The position numbers and the translations under genes are program-made. 64,000 nucleotides of DNA, taken from NCBI RefSeq assembly GCF_942548115.1, contig NZ_OW824151.1, positions 2,976,001 to 3,040,000 on the forward strand. Reading direction: 5' to 3'. This DNA is from Aeromicrobium sp. Leaf245. GTDB taxonomy: Bacteria; Actinomycetota; Actinomycetes; Propionibacteriales; Nocardioidaceae. The notes under the pieces were generated by a model, which did no database searches, was not told where the DNA came from, and was given only the letters and a program-made list of their open reading frames with translations. Position 1 is the stretch's first letter, and each line of letters opens with the position of its first letter. Below are positions 50,796 to 60,412 of the stretch, one piece after another.

Positions 50796-52952
50796 ATGGA
50801 CCAGACCGCCACGATGCCCGAAACCCACCAGACCCGCAGCACCCCCGACGCCGGCTCCTCCGACGCCGGCTCCTTCGACGGGCCCACGTCGAGGACGCCG
50901 GGGGTCCTCGCCCGAGCGTGGCGGGGCGACTCCGCCGACCACCCGGCGGCCCGACCGGCGCTGGTGCTGCTGCTCGTCGGCACCGCGGCGCTCTACCTCT
51001 GGGGCCTCGGCTCGTCCGGTTGGGCCAACTCCTTCTACTCGGCCGCCGCGCAGGCCGGGTCGGACTCGTGGAAGGCGATGTTCTTCGGCGCGTCCGACGC
51101 CGCCGGGTCCATCACCGTCGACAAGACCCCCCTGTCCATCTGGGTGATGGCTCTCTCGGTCCGGCTGTTCGGACTGTCCTCCTGGAGCATCCTGGTGCCG
51201 CAGGCCCTCATGGGGGTGGCCACCGTCGCGTTGCTGCACACGACGGTGCGCCGCACGACGGGCAACGCGTGGGCCGGGCTCGGTGCCGGGCTCGTGCTCG
51301 CCCTCACCCCGGTCGCCGTCCTGATGTTCCGGTTCAACAACCCCGACGCCCTGCTGGTGCTGCTCCTCGTCGGCGCGACGGCGGCGACCCTCCGTGCGCT
51401 CGAGGACCCCCGGCGTGCCGCGCGATGGCTGGCTCTCGGCGGGGCGCTCGTGGGCCTCGGCTTCCTGACCAAGATGCTCCAGGCGTTCCTCGTCCTCCCG
51501 GCGCTGGCCGGTGTCTACCTGCTGGCCGCCTCCGTCCCCCTGGCCCGCCGTCTGGTCCACCTGGTCGTCGCCTTCGCGGCCATGGTCGTGGCCGGCGGCT
51601 GGTGGGTCCTGGCGGTCGAGCTCTGGCCCGCCTCGAGCCGCCCCTGGATCGGCGGCTCGCAGGACAACTCGATCCTCGAGCTGACCCTCGGCTACAACGG
51701 TCTCGGTCGGTTGAACGGCAACGAGGTGGGGTCCGTCGGCGGCGGCGGGATGCCCGGAGGCGGCGGAGCCGGCTGGGGCGAGACCGGGCTGCTGCGCCTG
51801 TTCTCGAGCGAGATCGGCGGTCAGGTCGCGTGGCTGCTGCCGGCGGCGCTGCTCCTGCTGGTCGCGGCGCTCTGGCTCACCCTCCGCGCCGGTGAGGACC
51901 GTCGCACCCGTCCGGTCACGGCCGGGCTCGTCGTGTGGGGTCTCTGGCTCCTGGTCACGGGCCTGACGTTCAGCCTGATGGCCGGCATCTTCCATGCGTA
52001 CTACACGGTGGCGCTCGCCCCGGCGATCGCCGCGATCCTGGGGATCGGCGGCCACGTGCTCTGGCAGCACCGGCACACCGTGACCGCGGCCGTCACCGCC
52101 GTGGCCGTGCTGCTGTCCACCGCGGCGATGGCGACGGTCCTGCTCGGACGCTCCGACGGCTTCCTGCCCTGGCTCGCGCCGCTCGTGGTCACGCTGGCCG
52201 GCGTCAGCGCGATCATGGTCGTGCTGCTGAAGTTCGTCCCCGCACGACTGCGTCGACGTGCCGGGCTCGCCGTCGCTCTCGCGAGCCTCGTCGCCCTGCT
52301 GGCCGGGCCCACGGCCTACGCCGTCGACACCGCGGGCAGCGCCCACACCGGGTCGATCCCGTCCGCCGGCCCCAGCACGGGCCGCGGCGGATTCGGCGCC
52401 GGCCCGGGAGGTGGACGCGGCCCCGGCGGTGGTCAGCCGCCGCAGCTGCAGGACGGCCGGACCGGCCAGGGACAGCCGCCCCAGGGCGCGGGACCGCAGG
52501 GGGCTCCGGGTGGGACCGGCACGGCCCCGGGCGGCGGAAACCAGGGCGGACCAGGAACCGGTGGCCTGCTCGACGGCTCCACGTCGTCGGAAGCCATCGA
52601 CGCCCTCCTCACCCAGGACGCGGGGTCGTACACCTGGGTGGCCGCGGCGATCGGCTCGAACAGCGCCTCGGGCTACCAGCTCTCCACCGGGGAGCCGGTC
52701 ATGGCGATCGGCGGTTTCAACGGCTCGGACCCCTCCCCCACCCTGGCGCAGTTCCAGCAGCTCGTCGCCGACGGCGAGGTCCACTGGTTCATCGGCGGAG
52801 GCGGAGCAGGTGGACGCGGGGCAGGTGGACGCGGCGGTCCCGGCGCGAGCGGCGGAACGAGCACCCAGATCCAGGCGTGGGTCGAGGAGACGTTCACCGC
52901 GACCACGGTCGACGGCACCACGCTCTACGACCTGTCGGGCGGGATCGCATGA
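50796..52952 (+). CDS. GT39-type mannosyltransferase-like membrane protein (YkcB-like)
   Basis: A 718-residue protein. The N-terminal cytosolic tail is followed by FYSAAAQAGSDSWKAMFFGASD and ITVDKTPLSIWVMALS, the acidic loop and first conserved block of the ArnT/PMT superfamily. About eleven more membrane helices follow. The loop after them is very Gly/Pro/Gln-rich (about residues 525-590). The extracellular C-terminal domain contains SYTWVAAAIGSNSASGYQL and HWFIGGGG, like the C-terminal domain of Bacillus YkcB. It would transfer a sugar from a polyprenyl-phosphate donor to an extracytoplasmic acceptor. Its stop overlaps the GT2 start as ATGA, which links donor synthesis and transfer. Confidence 0.87.
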   Translation: MDQTATMPETHQTRSTPDAGSSDAGSFDGPTSRTPGVLARAWRGDSADHPAARPALVLLLVGTAALYLWGLGSSGWANSFYSAAAQAGSDSWKAMFFGASDAAGSITVDKTPLSIWVMALSVRLFGLSSWSILVPQALMGVATVALLHTTVRRTTGNAWAGLGAGLVLALTPVAVLMFRFNNPDALLVLLLVGATAATLRALEDPRRAARWLALGGALVGLGFLTKMLQAFLVLPALAGVYLLAASVPLARRLVHLVVAFAAMVVAGGWWVLAVELWPASSRPWIGGSQDNSILELTLGYNGLGRLNGNEVGSVGGGGMPGGGGAGWGETGLLRLFSSEIGGQVAWLLPAALLLLVAALWLTLRAGEDRRTRPVTAGLVVWGLWLLVTGLTFSLMAGIFHAYYTVALAPAIAAILGIGGHVLWQHRHTVTAAVTAVAVLLSTAAMATVLLGRSDGFLPWLAPLVVTLAGVSAIMVVLLKFVPARLRRRAGLAVALASLVALLAGPTAYAVDTAGSAHTGSIPSAGPSTGRGGFGAGPGGGRGPGGGQPPQLQDGRTGQGQPPQGAGPQGAPGGTGTAPGGGNQGGPGTGGLLDGSTSSEAIDALLTQDAGSYTWVAAAIGSNSASGYQLSTGEPVMAIGGFNGSDPSPTLAQFQQLVADGEVHWFIGGGGAGGRGAGGRGGPGASGGTSTQIQAWVEETFTATTVDGTTLYDLSGGIA

Positions 52953-54178
52953 GCGCGGCGCACCTCGCGGCCACGGCCGACACTTCGGGCTCGACCGTCC
53001 GCCGCACCGGGACCATCGACGTCGTCGTTCCCGTCCACAACGAGGAGCGAGCCCTGGTCGCGTCGGTCCTGACCGTCCTCGACCACCTGGCCACCCTGCC
53101 GTTCCCGTCTCGCGTCACGATCGCCGACAACGCCAGCACCGACCGCACCGCCGAGCTCGCCGACGCGCTCGCCGCGCAGCACGCGAGCGTCCGGGTGGTG
53201 AGGCTGGGCGAGAAGGGACGGGGCCGCGCGCTCAAGGCAGCCTGGTCGACGTCCGACGCCGACGTCCTCGTGTACATGGACGTCGACCTCTCGACCGACC
53301 TCAACGCCCTCCTGCCGCTCGTCGCACCCCTGCTGACCGGACACTCCGACCTCGCGATCGGGTCGCGGCTGGCCCGCAGCGCCAGGACGACCCGCGGCCC
53401 GCGGCGCGAGATCATCTCGCGCGGATACAACTACCTCCTGCGCGGCACCATGCGCGCCCGCTTCAGCGACGCCCAGTGCGGCTTCAAGGCGATCCGACGC
53501 GACGTGGCCGAGCGCCTGCTGCCCCTCGTCCACGACGACGCCTGGTTCTTCGACACCGAGCTGCTCGTCGTGGCCGAGCGGGCCGGGCTGCGCATCCACG
53601 AGGTGCCGGTCGACTGGGTCGACGACCCCGACAGCAGCGTCGACGTGGTCCGCACCGCGCTCGACGACCTGCGTGGGATGGCTCGCCTGGGCCTGGCGCT
53701 GGTGCGGGGGCAGGTGCCGGTGGCTCGGCTCGGCGAGGAGCTCGGTCGCGCCACGCGGCGCAGCGCCGGCGGTGGGGTGTCGGCGCAGCTGGTCGTGTTC
53801 GCCCTCGTGGGGGTGCTCTCGACGCTCGCGTACGCCGCGCTGTACCTCCTGCTCAGGTCGTCCCTCGGCGCCCAGGGGGCGAACATGGCGGCGCTGCTGG
53901 TCACCGCCGTCGCGAACACGGCCGCCAACCGACGCTTCACGTTCGGGGTTCGTGGTCGCGACCGGGCCGCCGTCCACCACCTGCAGGGGCTGGCGGTGCT
54001 CGCAGCTGGGGTCCTCGCGACGAGCGGCGCCCTCTGGACGCTCCACGACCTGGCCGGGACCGAGCACCGGGTGCTGGAGGTCGGGGTGCTCACCGCAGCC
54101 AACCTCGCGGTCACCGTCGCCCGGTTCGTCCTGATGCGGACCTGGATCTTCCGCACCGACGACCGGCAACCGGGTTGA
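52949..54178 (+). CDS. Polyprenyl-phosphate glycosyltransferase (GT2) fused to GtrA-like domain
   Basis: A 409-residue fusion. Residues ~20-250 are a DPM1-type GT2 domain: VVVPVHNEERAL at the N terminus, DNASTDRTAE, VYMDVDLSTDLNAL with the DxD motif, GSRLARSA and SDAQCGFKAIRRD. Residues ~275-409 are a GtrA-like part with four helices (LVVFALVGVLSTLAYAALYLLL, AANLAVTVARFVLMRTWIF). It would make a lipid-linked sugar at the cytosolic face and help flip it for the GT39 enzyme encoded upstream. Confidence 0.92.
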   Translation: MSAAHLAATADTSGSTVRRTGTIDVVVPVHNEERALVASVLTVLDHLATLPFPSRVTIADNASTDRTAELADALAAQHASVRVVRLGEKGRGRALKAAWSTSDADVLVYMDVDLSTDLNALLPLVAPLLTGHSDLAIGSRLARSARTTRGPRREIISRGYNYLLRGTMRARFSDAQCGFKAIRRDVAERLLPLVHDDAWFFDTELLVVAERAGLRIHEVPVDWVDDPDSSVDVVRTALDDLRGMARLGLALVRGQVPVARLGEELGRATRRSAGGGVSAQLVVFALVGVLSTLAYAALYLLLRSSLGAQGANMAALLVTAVANTAANRRFTFGVRGRDRAAVHHLQGLAVLAAGVLATSGALWTLHDLAGTEHRVLEVGVLTAANLAVTVARFVLMRTWIFRTDDRQPG

Positions 54179-54239
54179 GGCGGGCGCGCCGGGCCCGGCT
54201 GTTGTCCCGCGACCGCCCATCGGCCAAGATCGACACGTG

Positions 54240-55988
54240 ATGTCACCCTCCGTCAGACGTGCCCTGGCCGTGACCGCGACGCTGCTCGCCCTGGCGATGG
54301 TGGGTGCGGGGCCGGCGGCGGCCGAGGACCCGATCGACGTCACGGGGAACATCACCGACCGCGCCGACGCCCTCGGCGGCGACACGGCCGAGGTCCAGAC
54401 GGCGCTCGACGCCTACTACGAGCAGACCAACCGCCAGCTCTTCGTCGTCTACGTCAGCGACTTCGGCGGCCTCACCGGCTCGGAGTGGGCCGCGCAGACC
54501 GCCGAACGCTCGGGCCTCGGACGCGCCGACGTCCTCCTGGCGATCGCGCTCGACCAGCGCTCCTACGGCTACGACGCCGACGCCGAGGACTTCTCCGACG
54601 CCGACCTCGAGAAGGTCGACCGCGACTTCATCCTTCCCGCGCTGCGCCAGGACGACTGGGCGGGTGCGGCCGTCGGGGCGGCCGAGGGGCTCACCGAGGT
54701 GAGCCAGGACTCGGGCATCCCCTGGGGCTGGATCGTCGGCGGCGTGGGCCTCGCCGCTGCCGGCGGTGGCTACGCCATCCACCGCTCCCGTCGCCGGTAC
54801 GACCACACCCACCCGGTGGTGGACGAGCACGGCCGACCGGTCGACCCCGCCAGCATCCTCACCGACGAGGAGCTCGAGGCGGCGGCGGCCAAGGCGCTCG
54901 TCGACGTCGACGACGCCCTCCAGTCCTCGGCCCAGGAGCTCGGCTTCGCCGAGGCGCAGTTCGGCACGACCGCCACCGCGGAGTTCCGCGCAGTGATCGA
55001 GGACGGTCGCTCCCGCGTCCGCGAGGCCTTCACCCTGCGTCAACGACTCGACGACGCCGAGCCCGAGACGGACGCCGAGCGCCGCACGCTCCACTCCCGG
55101 ATCCTGCAGATCTGCGACGAGGTCGACGACGCCCTCGACGCCCAGGTGGAGCGCTTCGACGCCGTCCGCGACCTGCAGACGCGCGCTCCGGAGGCGGTGG
55201 CGGCGCTCCAGCCGGTCCTCGCCGCCACCGTCGAGCGGCTGCCCGCCTCCCGCGCCACGCTCGAGTCCCTGCAGTCCACGCACTCCGGCAGCGCGCTGGC
55301 CGCCGTGGCCGACAACGTCGTGCGGGCCGAGTCCCTGACGACCAAGGCCGCCGAGCAGGTCACCCTCGCCCAGGGCGCCCTCACGAGCGGTGACGCCGCG
55401 ACCGCCGCCCTGCACCTGCGCACGGCCGAGGACGCCACCGCCCAGGCCACCGCCCTGCTCGACGCCATCGACACGGCCCGGACCGACCTCGAGACCATCC
55501 GCGACGACGCCGACGACCTGCTGGGACAGGTCGTGGCCACCGTCTCGGCGGTCACCACCTACGTCGAGACGCACCGCGGCGCGGTCGGCAGCACCGCCCG
55601 CACCCGGCTCTCCGAGGCTGCGCGCCTGCTCGACGAGGGACGGCTCGCCCTGACGGGTGACCCTGCCGGCGCCACCCGCACCCTCGAGCGCGCCGCGGCC
55701 CTCGTCAAGGAGGCCCAGTCGACGGCCGAGGCCGACGTGGCGGCGTGGCGATCGACCTCCGACCGCGACGACCTCTCCCTCGGCGGCATCCTCGGAGGGG
55801 GCGGCGGTGGCGGCGGTGGCCTGCCCCGACTGCCCGGTGGGTTCGGCGGCAGCTCCGGCCGGAGCCGCCGCCCCTCCCGCAGCAGCAGCTCCCGACGGAG
55901 CAGCTCCCGGAGCAGCAGCTCACGGCGCAGCAGCAGCCGACGCAGCGGCGGCGGACGTTCGCGGCGCAGCGGCGGCGGACGCTTCTGA
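54240..55988 (+). CDS. Secreted TPM-domain protein with basic Ser/Arg/Gly tail
   Basis: A 582-residue protein starting at ATG 54240 (GTG 54237 is directly in front and also possible). A signal peptide ends near AAA at residue 28. A TPM (YgcG/Psb32-like) domain follows to about residue 150 (ITDRADALG, FVVYVSDFGGL, GLGRADVLLAIALDQRSYGY), then one membrane helix (WIVGGVGLAAAGGGYAI), a long coiled-coil region and a Gly run. The C-terminal ~60 residues are almost only Ser, Arg and Gly. TPM proteins are linked to membrane-protein quality control or phosphatase activity. It stands before pspA, 74 bases away. Confidence 0.88.
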   Translation: MSPSVRRALAVTATLLALAMVGAGPAAAEDPIDVTGNITDRADALGGDTAEVQTALDAYYEQTNRQLFVVYVSDFGGLTGSEWAAQTAERSGLGRADVLLAIALDQRSYGYDADAEDFSDADLEKVDRDFILPALRQDDWAGAAVGAAEGLTEVSQDSGIPWGWIVGGVGLAAAGGGYAIHRSRRRYDHTHPVVDEHGRPVDPASILTDEELEAAAAKALVDVDDALQSSAQELGFAEAQFGTTATAEFRAVIEDGRSRVREAFTLRQRLDDAEPETDAERRTLHSRILQICDEVDDALDAQVERFDAVRDLQTRAPEAVAALQPVLAATVERLPASRATLESLQSTHSGSALAAVADNVVRAESLTTKAAEQVTLAQGALTSGDAATAALHLRTAEDATAQATALLDAIDTARTDLETIRDDADDLLGQVVATVSAVTTYVETHRGAVGSTARTRLSEAARLLDEGRLALTGDPAGATRTLERAAALVKEAQSTAEADVAAWRSTSDRDDLSLGGILGGGGGGGGGLPRLPGGFGGSSGRSRRPSRSSSSRRSSSRSSSSRRSSSRRSGGGRSRRSGGGRF

Positions 55989-56062
55989 CATCCTGACCAC
56001 CCACCCCGACACCAGCACCTCCCGACCCAGCACCCAGCACGCCGACCGGAAGAGAGAGCACC

Positions 56063-56839
56063 ATGGCACAGAAGCAGTCCATCCTCGGACGCATCGCCCA
56101 GCTGACCCGCGCGAACGTCAACTCGATGCTGGACAAGGCCGAGGACCCCGAGAAGATGCTCGACCAGCTGGTCCGCGACTTCACCAACAGCATCGCCGAG
56201 GCCGAGGAGGCCGTGGCACAGACCATCGGCAACCTCAGGCTCGCCGAGGCCGACCACCGCGAGGACGTCGCGGCCGCCAAGGAGTGGGGCGGGAAGGCGA
56301 TCGCCGCCTCCCAGAAGGCCGACGCCCTGCGCACGGCGGGCCAGACGGGCGAGGCCGACCGCTTCGACCAGCTCGCCAAGGTGGCGCTCGGCAAGCAGAT
56401 CGGCTTCGAGAACGAGGCGAAGGCCGCCGCGCCCTCCATCGCGTCGCAGAACGAGACCGTCGAGAAGCTCAAGACCGGGCTCATCACCATGCGCACGCGT
56501 CTGGACGACCTGAAGACCCGCCGCGACCAGCTCGTGGCCCGCCAGAAGACGGCCGATGCGCAGTCGCAGGTGCAGCAGGCCGTCTCGTCCATCAACGTGC
56601 TCGACCCCACGAGCGAGCTCTCGCGCTTCGAGGAGAAGGTGCGCCGCGAGGAGGCACGGGTCGCCGGCCAGGCCGAGCTGGCCTCCTCCAGCCTGGACTC
56701 GCAGTTCGAGGAGCTCGAGGCCGACTCGACCGCCCTCGAGATCGAGGCGCGGCTGTCCGAGCTCAAGGGCCAGCTCGGGGCTGCCCCGGCCGGTCAGGTC
56801 GAGGCCGGCCAGGACGCCCCCGAACAGACCACGCCCTGA
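56063..56839 (+). CDS. pspA: PspA/IM30-family membrane-stress protein
   Basis: A 258-residue, almost wholly coiled-coil protein. It starts MAQKQSILGRIAQLTRANVN, an amphipathic helix that binds stressed membranes, then DPEKMLDQLVRDFTNSIAEA, the family signature. PspA/IM30 proteins polymerise on the membrane to limit leakage. It lies between the TPM gene and a DUF2505 gene, on the same strand with short gaps, so co-expression is likely. Confidence 0.93.
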   Translation: MAQKQSILGRIAQLTRANVNSMLDKAEDPEKMLDQLVRDFTNSIAEAEEAVAQTIGNLRLAEADHREDVAAAKEWGGKAIAASQKADALRTAGQTGEADRFDQLAKVALGKQIGFENEAKAAAPSIASQNETVEKLKTGLITMRTRLDDLKTRRDQLVARQKTADAQSQVQQAVSSINVLDPTSELSRFEEKVRREEARVAGQAELASSSLDSQFEELEADSTALEIEARLSELKGQLGAAPAGQVEAGQDAPEQTTP

Positions 56840-56863
56840 TCCGAGACCTGCAAGGATGACGCC

Positions 56864-57349
56864 ATGAAGTTCAACGAGACCTACTCCTACGGCGATGCCG
56901 ACGTCGAGGCCGTGTTCGGCCTCATCTCCAGCCAGGAGTTCCGCACCGAGTCCGGTGAGGAGTCCGGCGCGAGCGACATCGACGTCGACGTCGACGAGTC
57001 CGGTGACGGCGTCACGATCACGATCGTGCGCACCCAGCCGGCCGAGATGCCCGACTTCGTCAAGAAGCTCACCGGCGACACCGTCAAGGTCAAGCAGACC
57101 GAGAAGTGGAGCGCTCCCGCCGCCGACGGCAGCCGCCGCGCCGACGTGAAGGTCAGCATCATCGGCCAGCCCGCGGAGATGCTCGGCACCGCGGTGCTCG
57201 AGTCCACGGGCGGCGGCACCGAGTTCACGGTCAACGGTGACGTCACGGTCAAGATCCCGTTCATCGGCAAGAAGATCGAGCCCGAGGTGGCCAAGGCCAT
57301 CCGCGGCTCGCTGAAGAACGAGGTCGAGCTGGGCATGACCCGCCTCTGA
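56864..57349 (+). CDS. DUF2505 (START/SRPBCC-like) protein
   Basis: A 161-residue protein: KFNETYSYGDADVEAVFGLI at the N terminus, an acidic middle, and the C-terminal KIPFIGKKIEPEVAKAI typical of DUF2505. The fold belongs to the START-like group that binds lipids or hydrophobic ligands. It follows pspA by 24 bases and ends at a strong terminator. Function unknown; a membrane-lipid role would fit the context. Confidence 0.88.
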   Translation: MKFNETYSYGDADVEAVFGLISSQEFRTESGEESGASDIDVDVDESGDGVTITIVRTQPAEMPDFVKKLTGDTVKVKQTEKWSAPAADGSRRADVKVSIIGQPAEMLGTAVLESTGGGTEFTVNGDVTVKIPFIGKKIEPEVAKAIRGSLKNEVELGMTRL

Positions 57350-57361
57350 TCCAGCACCACG

Positions 57362-57395
57362 CGAAGGGCCCCGACCGGTCGGTCGGGGCCCTTCG
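57362..57395. terminator. Strong bidirectional hairpin terminator
   Basis: A perfect 15-bp stem (57362-57376 with 57381-57395, GAAGGGCCCCGACC type) closes on a four-base GGTC loop, twelve bases after the DUF2505 stop and before the convergent gene ending at 57440. Confidence 0.88.
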
Positions 57396-57439
57396 TCGTG
57401 CCGCGCCGTGTCGTCCTGGCGCGGGGGCGTGCGGCGTGG

Positions 57440-57751
57440 TCAGCCGAGCAGGGAGAGCACGGCCTCGATCTCCTGCGGCGCGTACCAGGCGAGCTGACCG
57501 CTGCCGTCGGCGTCCACGTGGAGCGCCTCGACGTCCGACGCGGTGACGTCGGCCAGGGCCGTCGCGCCATCGATGTCCGTCGTCTCGACGTCGGCGACGA
57601 CCACGACGGGGCCGTCCTCGGCCGCTGCGACGAGCGCCTCGTACTCGTGCTGCTCGTCCTCGGACTCCGCGGCCACCACCTCGCCGCCGAGCGCGCCACC
57701 GTCGCGCAGCCGGCGCAGGCCGTCGGCGTCGACGCCCACCCAGACCCGCAC
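57440..57751 (-). CDS. DUF6912-like small hypothetical protein
   Basis: A 103-residue acidic protein from GTG 57751: VRVWVGVDADGLRRLRDGG at the N terminus, then EDEQHEYEALVAAAED and a C-terminal VEALHVDADGSG. The N-terminal strand-helix and length fit DUF6912 proteins of actinobacteria, whose function is not known. It starts one base after the acyltransferase stop, so both are one transcript. Confidence 0.72.
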   Translation of the reverse strand: MRVWVGVDADGLRRLRDGGALGGEVVAAESEDEQHEYEALVAAAEDGPVVVVADVETTDIDGATALADVTASDVEALHVDADGSGQLAWYAPQEIEAVLSLLG

Positions 57752-57752
57752 G

Positions 57753-59153
57753 TCAGACCCGTCGCGGCTTCTGGCGGCCGCGCGGGGCCCGCCCGCGCCG
57801 GGGTCCGACGGTCTCGACGAGCTCCTCCAGCGCCTCGCTGATGCACTGCCCCAGCACGTCGACGTCGGGCACGGCCTCACGGTCGGCGACGATGCCGAAG
57901 AACACGCGACCGTGGTACGACGTGACCGCGATCGACACGGCTCGATGGTCGATGAGCGGGATCGCCTGGTAGACCTCGGCCAGCTGCTCGCCCGCCATGT
58001 AGACGGGTTCCTGGGGGCCGGGGACGTTCGTGATCGTGATCTGGTGCCCGCGGGACGTCTCGGCGGCCGCGACGCGCGCGCCCACGGCGTGGAACGTCGA
58101 CGTCGCGAACCCGGGCAGGCTCGCCAGCTGGTTGGCCGCCACGGCCGAGCCCGTCTCGCGGTGGTCCTTGAGGGCGTACGACACCTGGTGCAGGCGGACC
58201 ACCGGGTTGGACTCGCCGACCGGCAGCGAGAGCAGGTGCCCGCGGACCTTGGACCCGAGCGACGTCGGCAGGCCGTCGTCGGCCACCACCGACATCGGCA
58301 CCATGGCCCGGAAGCTGGTCTTGGCGGTGACCGGCTCGGCGCGGGTGAGCATCCACCCACGGATGCCACCCGTGATGGCCGCGAGGATGACGTCGTTCAC
58401 GGTGCCGCCGTGCTGGTCGCGGACCCGGCGGTAGTCGTCCAGACAGGTGGAGAGCGTGGTGAACCGGCGGTGGCGGGACAGCTGCGCCGACAGCACGCCG
58501 CGCGTGGCGACCGGTCCGCCGCCCACGACCGGGAGGTGTCGCGCCACGCGACCGACGTTGAGCTCCGCGATCCGCAGCGCCTCGCCCGGATGACGCACGT
58601 TCCGCTCCAGCGTGGCCGAGACGGCGCCGAGCGGCCCGGGCGCGGAGCGCGGGTTCCAGTCCTCGTGAGGGATCTCGCGCACCCGGTCGGTCTCCTCGAG
58701 CAGCACCTGGGCGAGGTCGATCGTCTCCGACCCGTCGACGAGCGCCTGGTGGGCCTTGAACAGCAGCGCCACGCTGCCGTCCTCGAGGCCCTCGATGAGG
58801 TAGAGCTCCCACAGCGGACGGTCGAGGTCCAGCCTGCGGGCCACGAGCCGGCCGACCAGCTCGTGCAGCGCGTCGCGGGTCCCCGGACGTGGCAGGGCCG
58901 ACCGCCGCACGTGAAGGGAGATGTCGAAGCCCTCGTCGTCGACCCACAGCGGGGTCCCCAGCGCCCCCGGAACCTTGCGCGGCACCTGGCGGTACCGCGG
59001 CACGATGTCGAGCCGCTCGTTGATGACACCGATCAGCCGGTCGTACGTCAACGCCCCGCCGGGCTCGAGGATCGCGAGCGACGCCACCTGGCGCGGGACG
59101 TCGGGACTGTCCTGGTTCAGGAACATCGCGTCCAGCGGACTCAGTCGCTGCAT
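57753..59153 (-). CDS. Wax ester synthase/diacylglycerol acyltransferase-like protein with altered HHxxxDG motif
   Basis: A 466-residue WS/DGAT-family protein. It starts MQRLSPLDAMFLNQDSP at 59153, with GGAG six bases ahead, and has PLWELYLIEGLEDG, NDVILAAITGG and the C-terminal ITNVPGP region. These enzymes make triacylglycerol or wax esters from acyl-CoA. The active-site motif HHxxxDG reads H135-Q136-A-L-V-D140-G141: the second His, the presumed catalytic base, is Gln. The base sequence (CAC CAG) confirms this. It may be inactive, use another residue, or have a different reaction. Confidence 0.88.
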   Translation of the reverse strand: MQRLSPLDAMFLNQDSPDVPRQVASLAILEPGGALTYDRLIGVINERLDIVPRYRQVPRKVPGALGTPLWVDDEGFDISLHVRRSALPRPGTRDALHELVGRLVARRLDLDRPLWELYLIEGLEDGSVALLFKAHQALVDGSETIDLAQVLLEETDRVREIPHEDWNPRSAPGPLGAVSATLERNVRHPGEALRIAELNVGRVARHLPVVGGGPVATRGVLSAQLSRHRRFTTLSTCLDDYRRVRDQHGGTVNDVILAAITGGIRGWMLTRAEPVTAKTSFRAMVPMSVVADDGLPTSLGSKVRGHLLSLPVGESNPVVRLHQVSYALKDHRETGSAVAANQLASLPGFATSTFHAVGARVAAAETSRGHQITITNVPGPQEPVYMAGEQLAEVYQAIPLIDHRAVSIAVTSYHGRVFFGIVADREAVPDVDVLGQCISEALEELVETVGPRRGRAPRGRQKPRRV

Positions 59154-59191
59154 CTCACTCCTCACGGATCGCGACGAACCTACCACCGCCG

Positions 59192-60412
59192 TCACGGCGA
59201 CACAGCGGTGTGCGTCACCCCCAGCACGTGCTGCGCGAGGTCGGAGACCGCGGCCACGAACGGCGAGCCGGAGGCCACCTCCCGCGCGGTGGCACCCCGG
59301 AGCGCGGCGGTGTCGAGGGTGGGGCCGTCCTGCGGCAGCAGGGCGACGGGCCGGGCGCCGGCCAGCCGGTGCACGGTGGAGGCCAGCTCCTCGGCACCCC
59401 AGCCGATGCCGGCGCGCACCTGGTTGAGCACGACGAGCGGGCGCACGACCCCGAGGTCGTCGAGGTCGTGCAGTCCCCTCACCAGACGCGTCAGGCCCAC
59501 CGGGTCGGCCCGACCCACGGCGACGACGACGTCGGCGAGCTCGAGCAAGGCCGCCGTGGCCTGGTTGCGGCCCGCCCCGGCGACCCCCTCACCCGGCTCG
59601 AGGCAGAAGCCCACGTCGGCCACCACGACGTCGGTCGTGTCACGCAGCCGTTCGACCACGCGCTCGAGGGCGGCGCGTCGGACGTGGATCCACATGTCGG
59701 GCCTCGGGAGACCGGTGAGGACCGAGAGCGAGGGACGCAGGGCCTGGAGGTGCTCGCCCAGGTCCACGTCCCGGCCCTGGTTGGCCACGCGGCACGCGGC
59801 CATGAGGCCGGAGACCTCGTCGAGCAGTCCCAGCTGCTGCGCCTGGGCACCGCCGTAGGTGTCGGCGTCGACGAGCACGCACCGGGCGTCGTCGCGGCCC
59901 AGCTCGTCGGCGAGCGCCAGGGCGACCGCGCTGCGCCCCGGCGCGCCCGCGGGCCCCCACACCACCACCAGCGTGCCGCGTCGCCGCGAGGTGCTGCCGT
60001 CCGCGACGTCCGAAGGCCCGGCGGGCTCGACCGACGCAGGACCGGGTGCGAGGTCCTTGCCCGTGGCGGTCGCGGACACCTCGACGGCACGGACGGCGTC
60101 GAGGACGGCCGAGCCCGGGCCCACCACGTCGATGCCCAGGGCCTCGGCGCGATCCGTCGGTCCGAGCCCGACCAGGGTGACCCCCGCCGCCCGCACCGCT
60201 CGGACCGCCTCGAGGTCGAGGCCGGGGACGGACAGGTCGACCGCGGCCACCGAGACCCCACCCGCCTGAGCCACCGCGATCAGCTCCGCGACGTCGACGC
60301 ACCGTCGCACGAGCACGAGGTCACGGGCCGACTCCAGCTCCCGCACGGCGTCGACCTCCCACCCCGCACCGGCGGCCGCGAGGACGACCCGACGGTGGGG
60401 CCTGCCGCTCAT
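59192..60412 (-). CDS. tadZ: TadZ/CpaE-like P-loop protein
   Basis: A 406-residue protein. The N-terminal ~120 residues form an atypical receiver-like domain. A MinD/ParA-type ATPase follows from ~145: GPAGAPGRSAVALALADEL as a divergent P-loop, VLVDADTYGG as the Walker A'-like strand, then TTDVVVADVGFCLEPGE and LVVLNQVR. TadZ/CpaE proteins place the Tad machine at its site in the cell. The ATG at 60412 overlaps the SAF gene stop as ATGA. It lies ~11.6 kb from tadA, with unrelated genes in between. Confidence 0.85.
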   Translation of the reverse strand: MSGRPHRRVVLAAAGAGWEVDAVRELESARDLVLVRRCVDVAELIAVAQAGGVSVAAVDLSVPGLDLEAVRAVRAAGVTLVGLGPTDRAEALGIDVVGPGSAVLDAVRAVEVSATATGKDLAPGPASVEPAGPSDVADGSTSRRRGTLVVVWGPAGAPGRSAVALALADELGRDDARCVLVDADTYGGAQAQQLGLLDEVSGLMAACRVANQGRDVDLGEHLQALRPSLSVLTGLPRPDMWIHVRRAALERVVERLRDTTDVVVADVGFCLEPGEGVAGAGRNQATAALLELADVVVAVGRADPVGLTRLVRGLHDLDDLGVVRPLVVLNQVRAGIGWGAEELASTVHRLAGARPVALLPQDGPTLDTAALRGATAREVASGSPFVAAVSDLAQHVLGVTHTAVSP

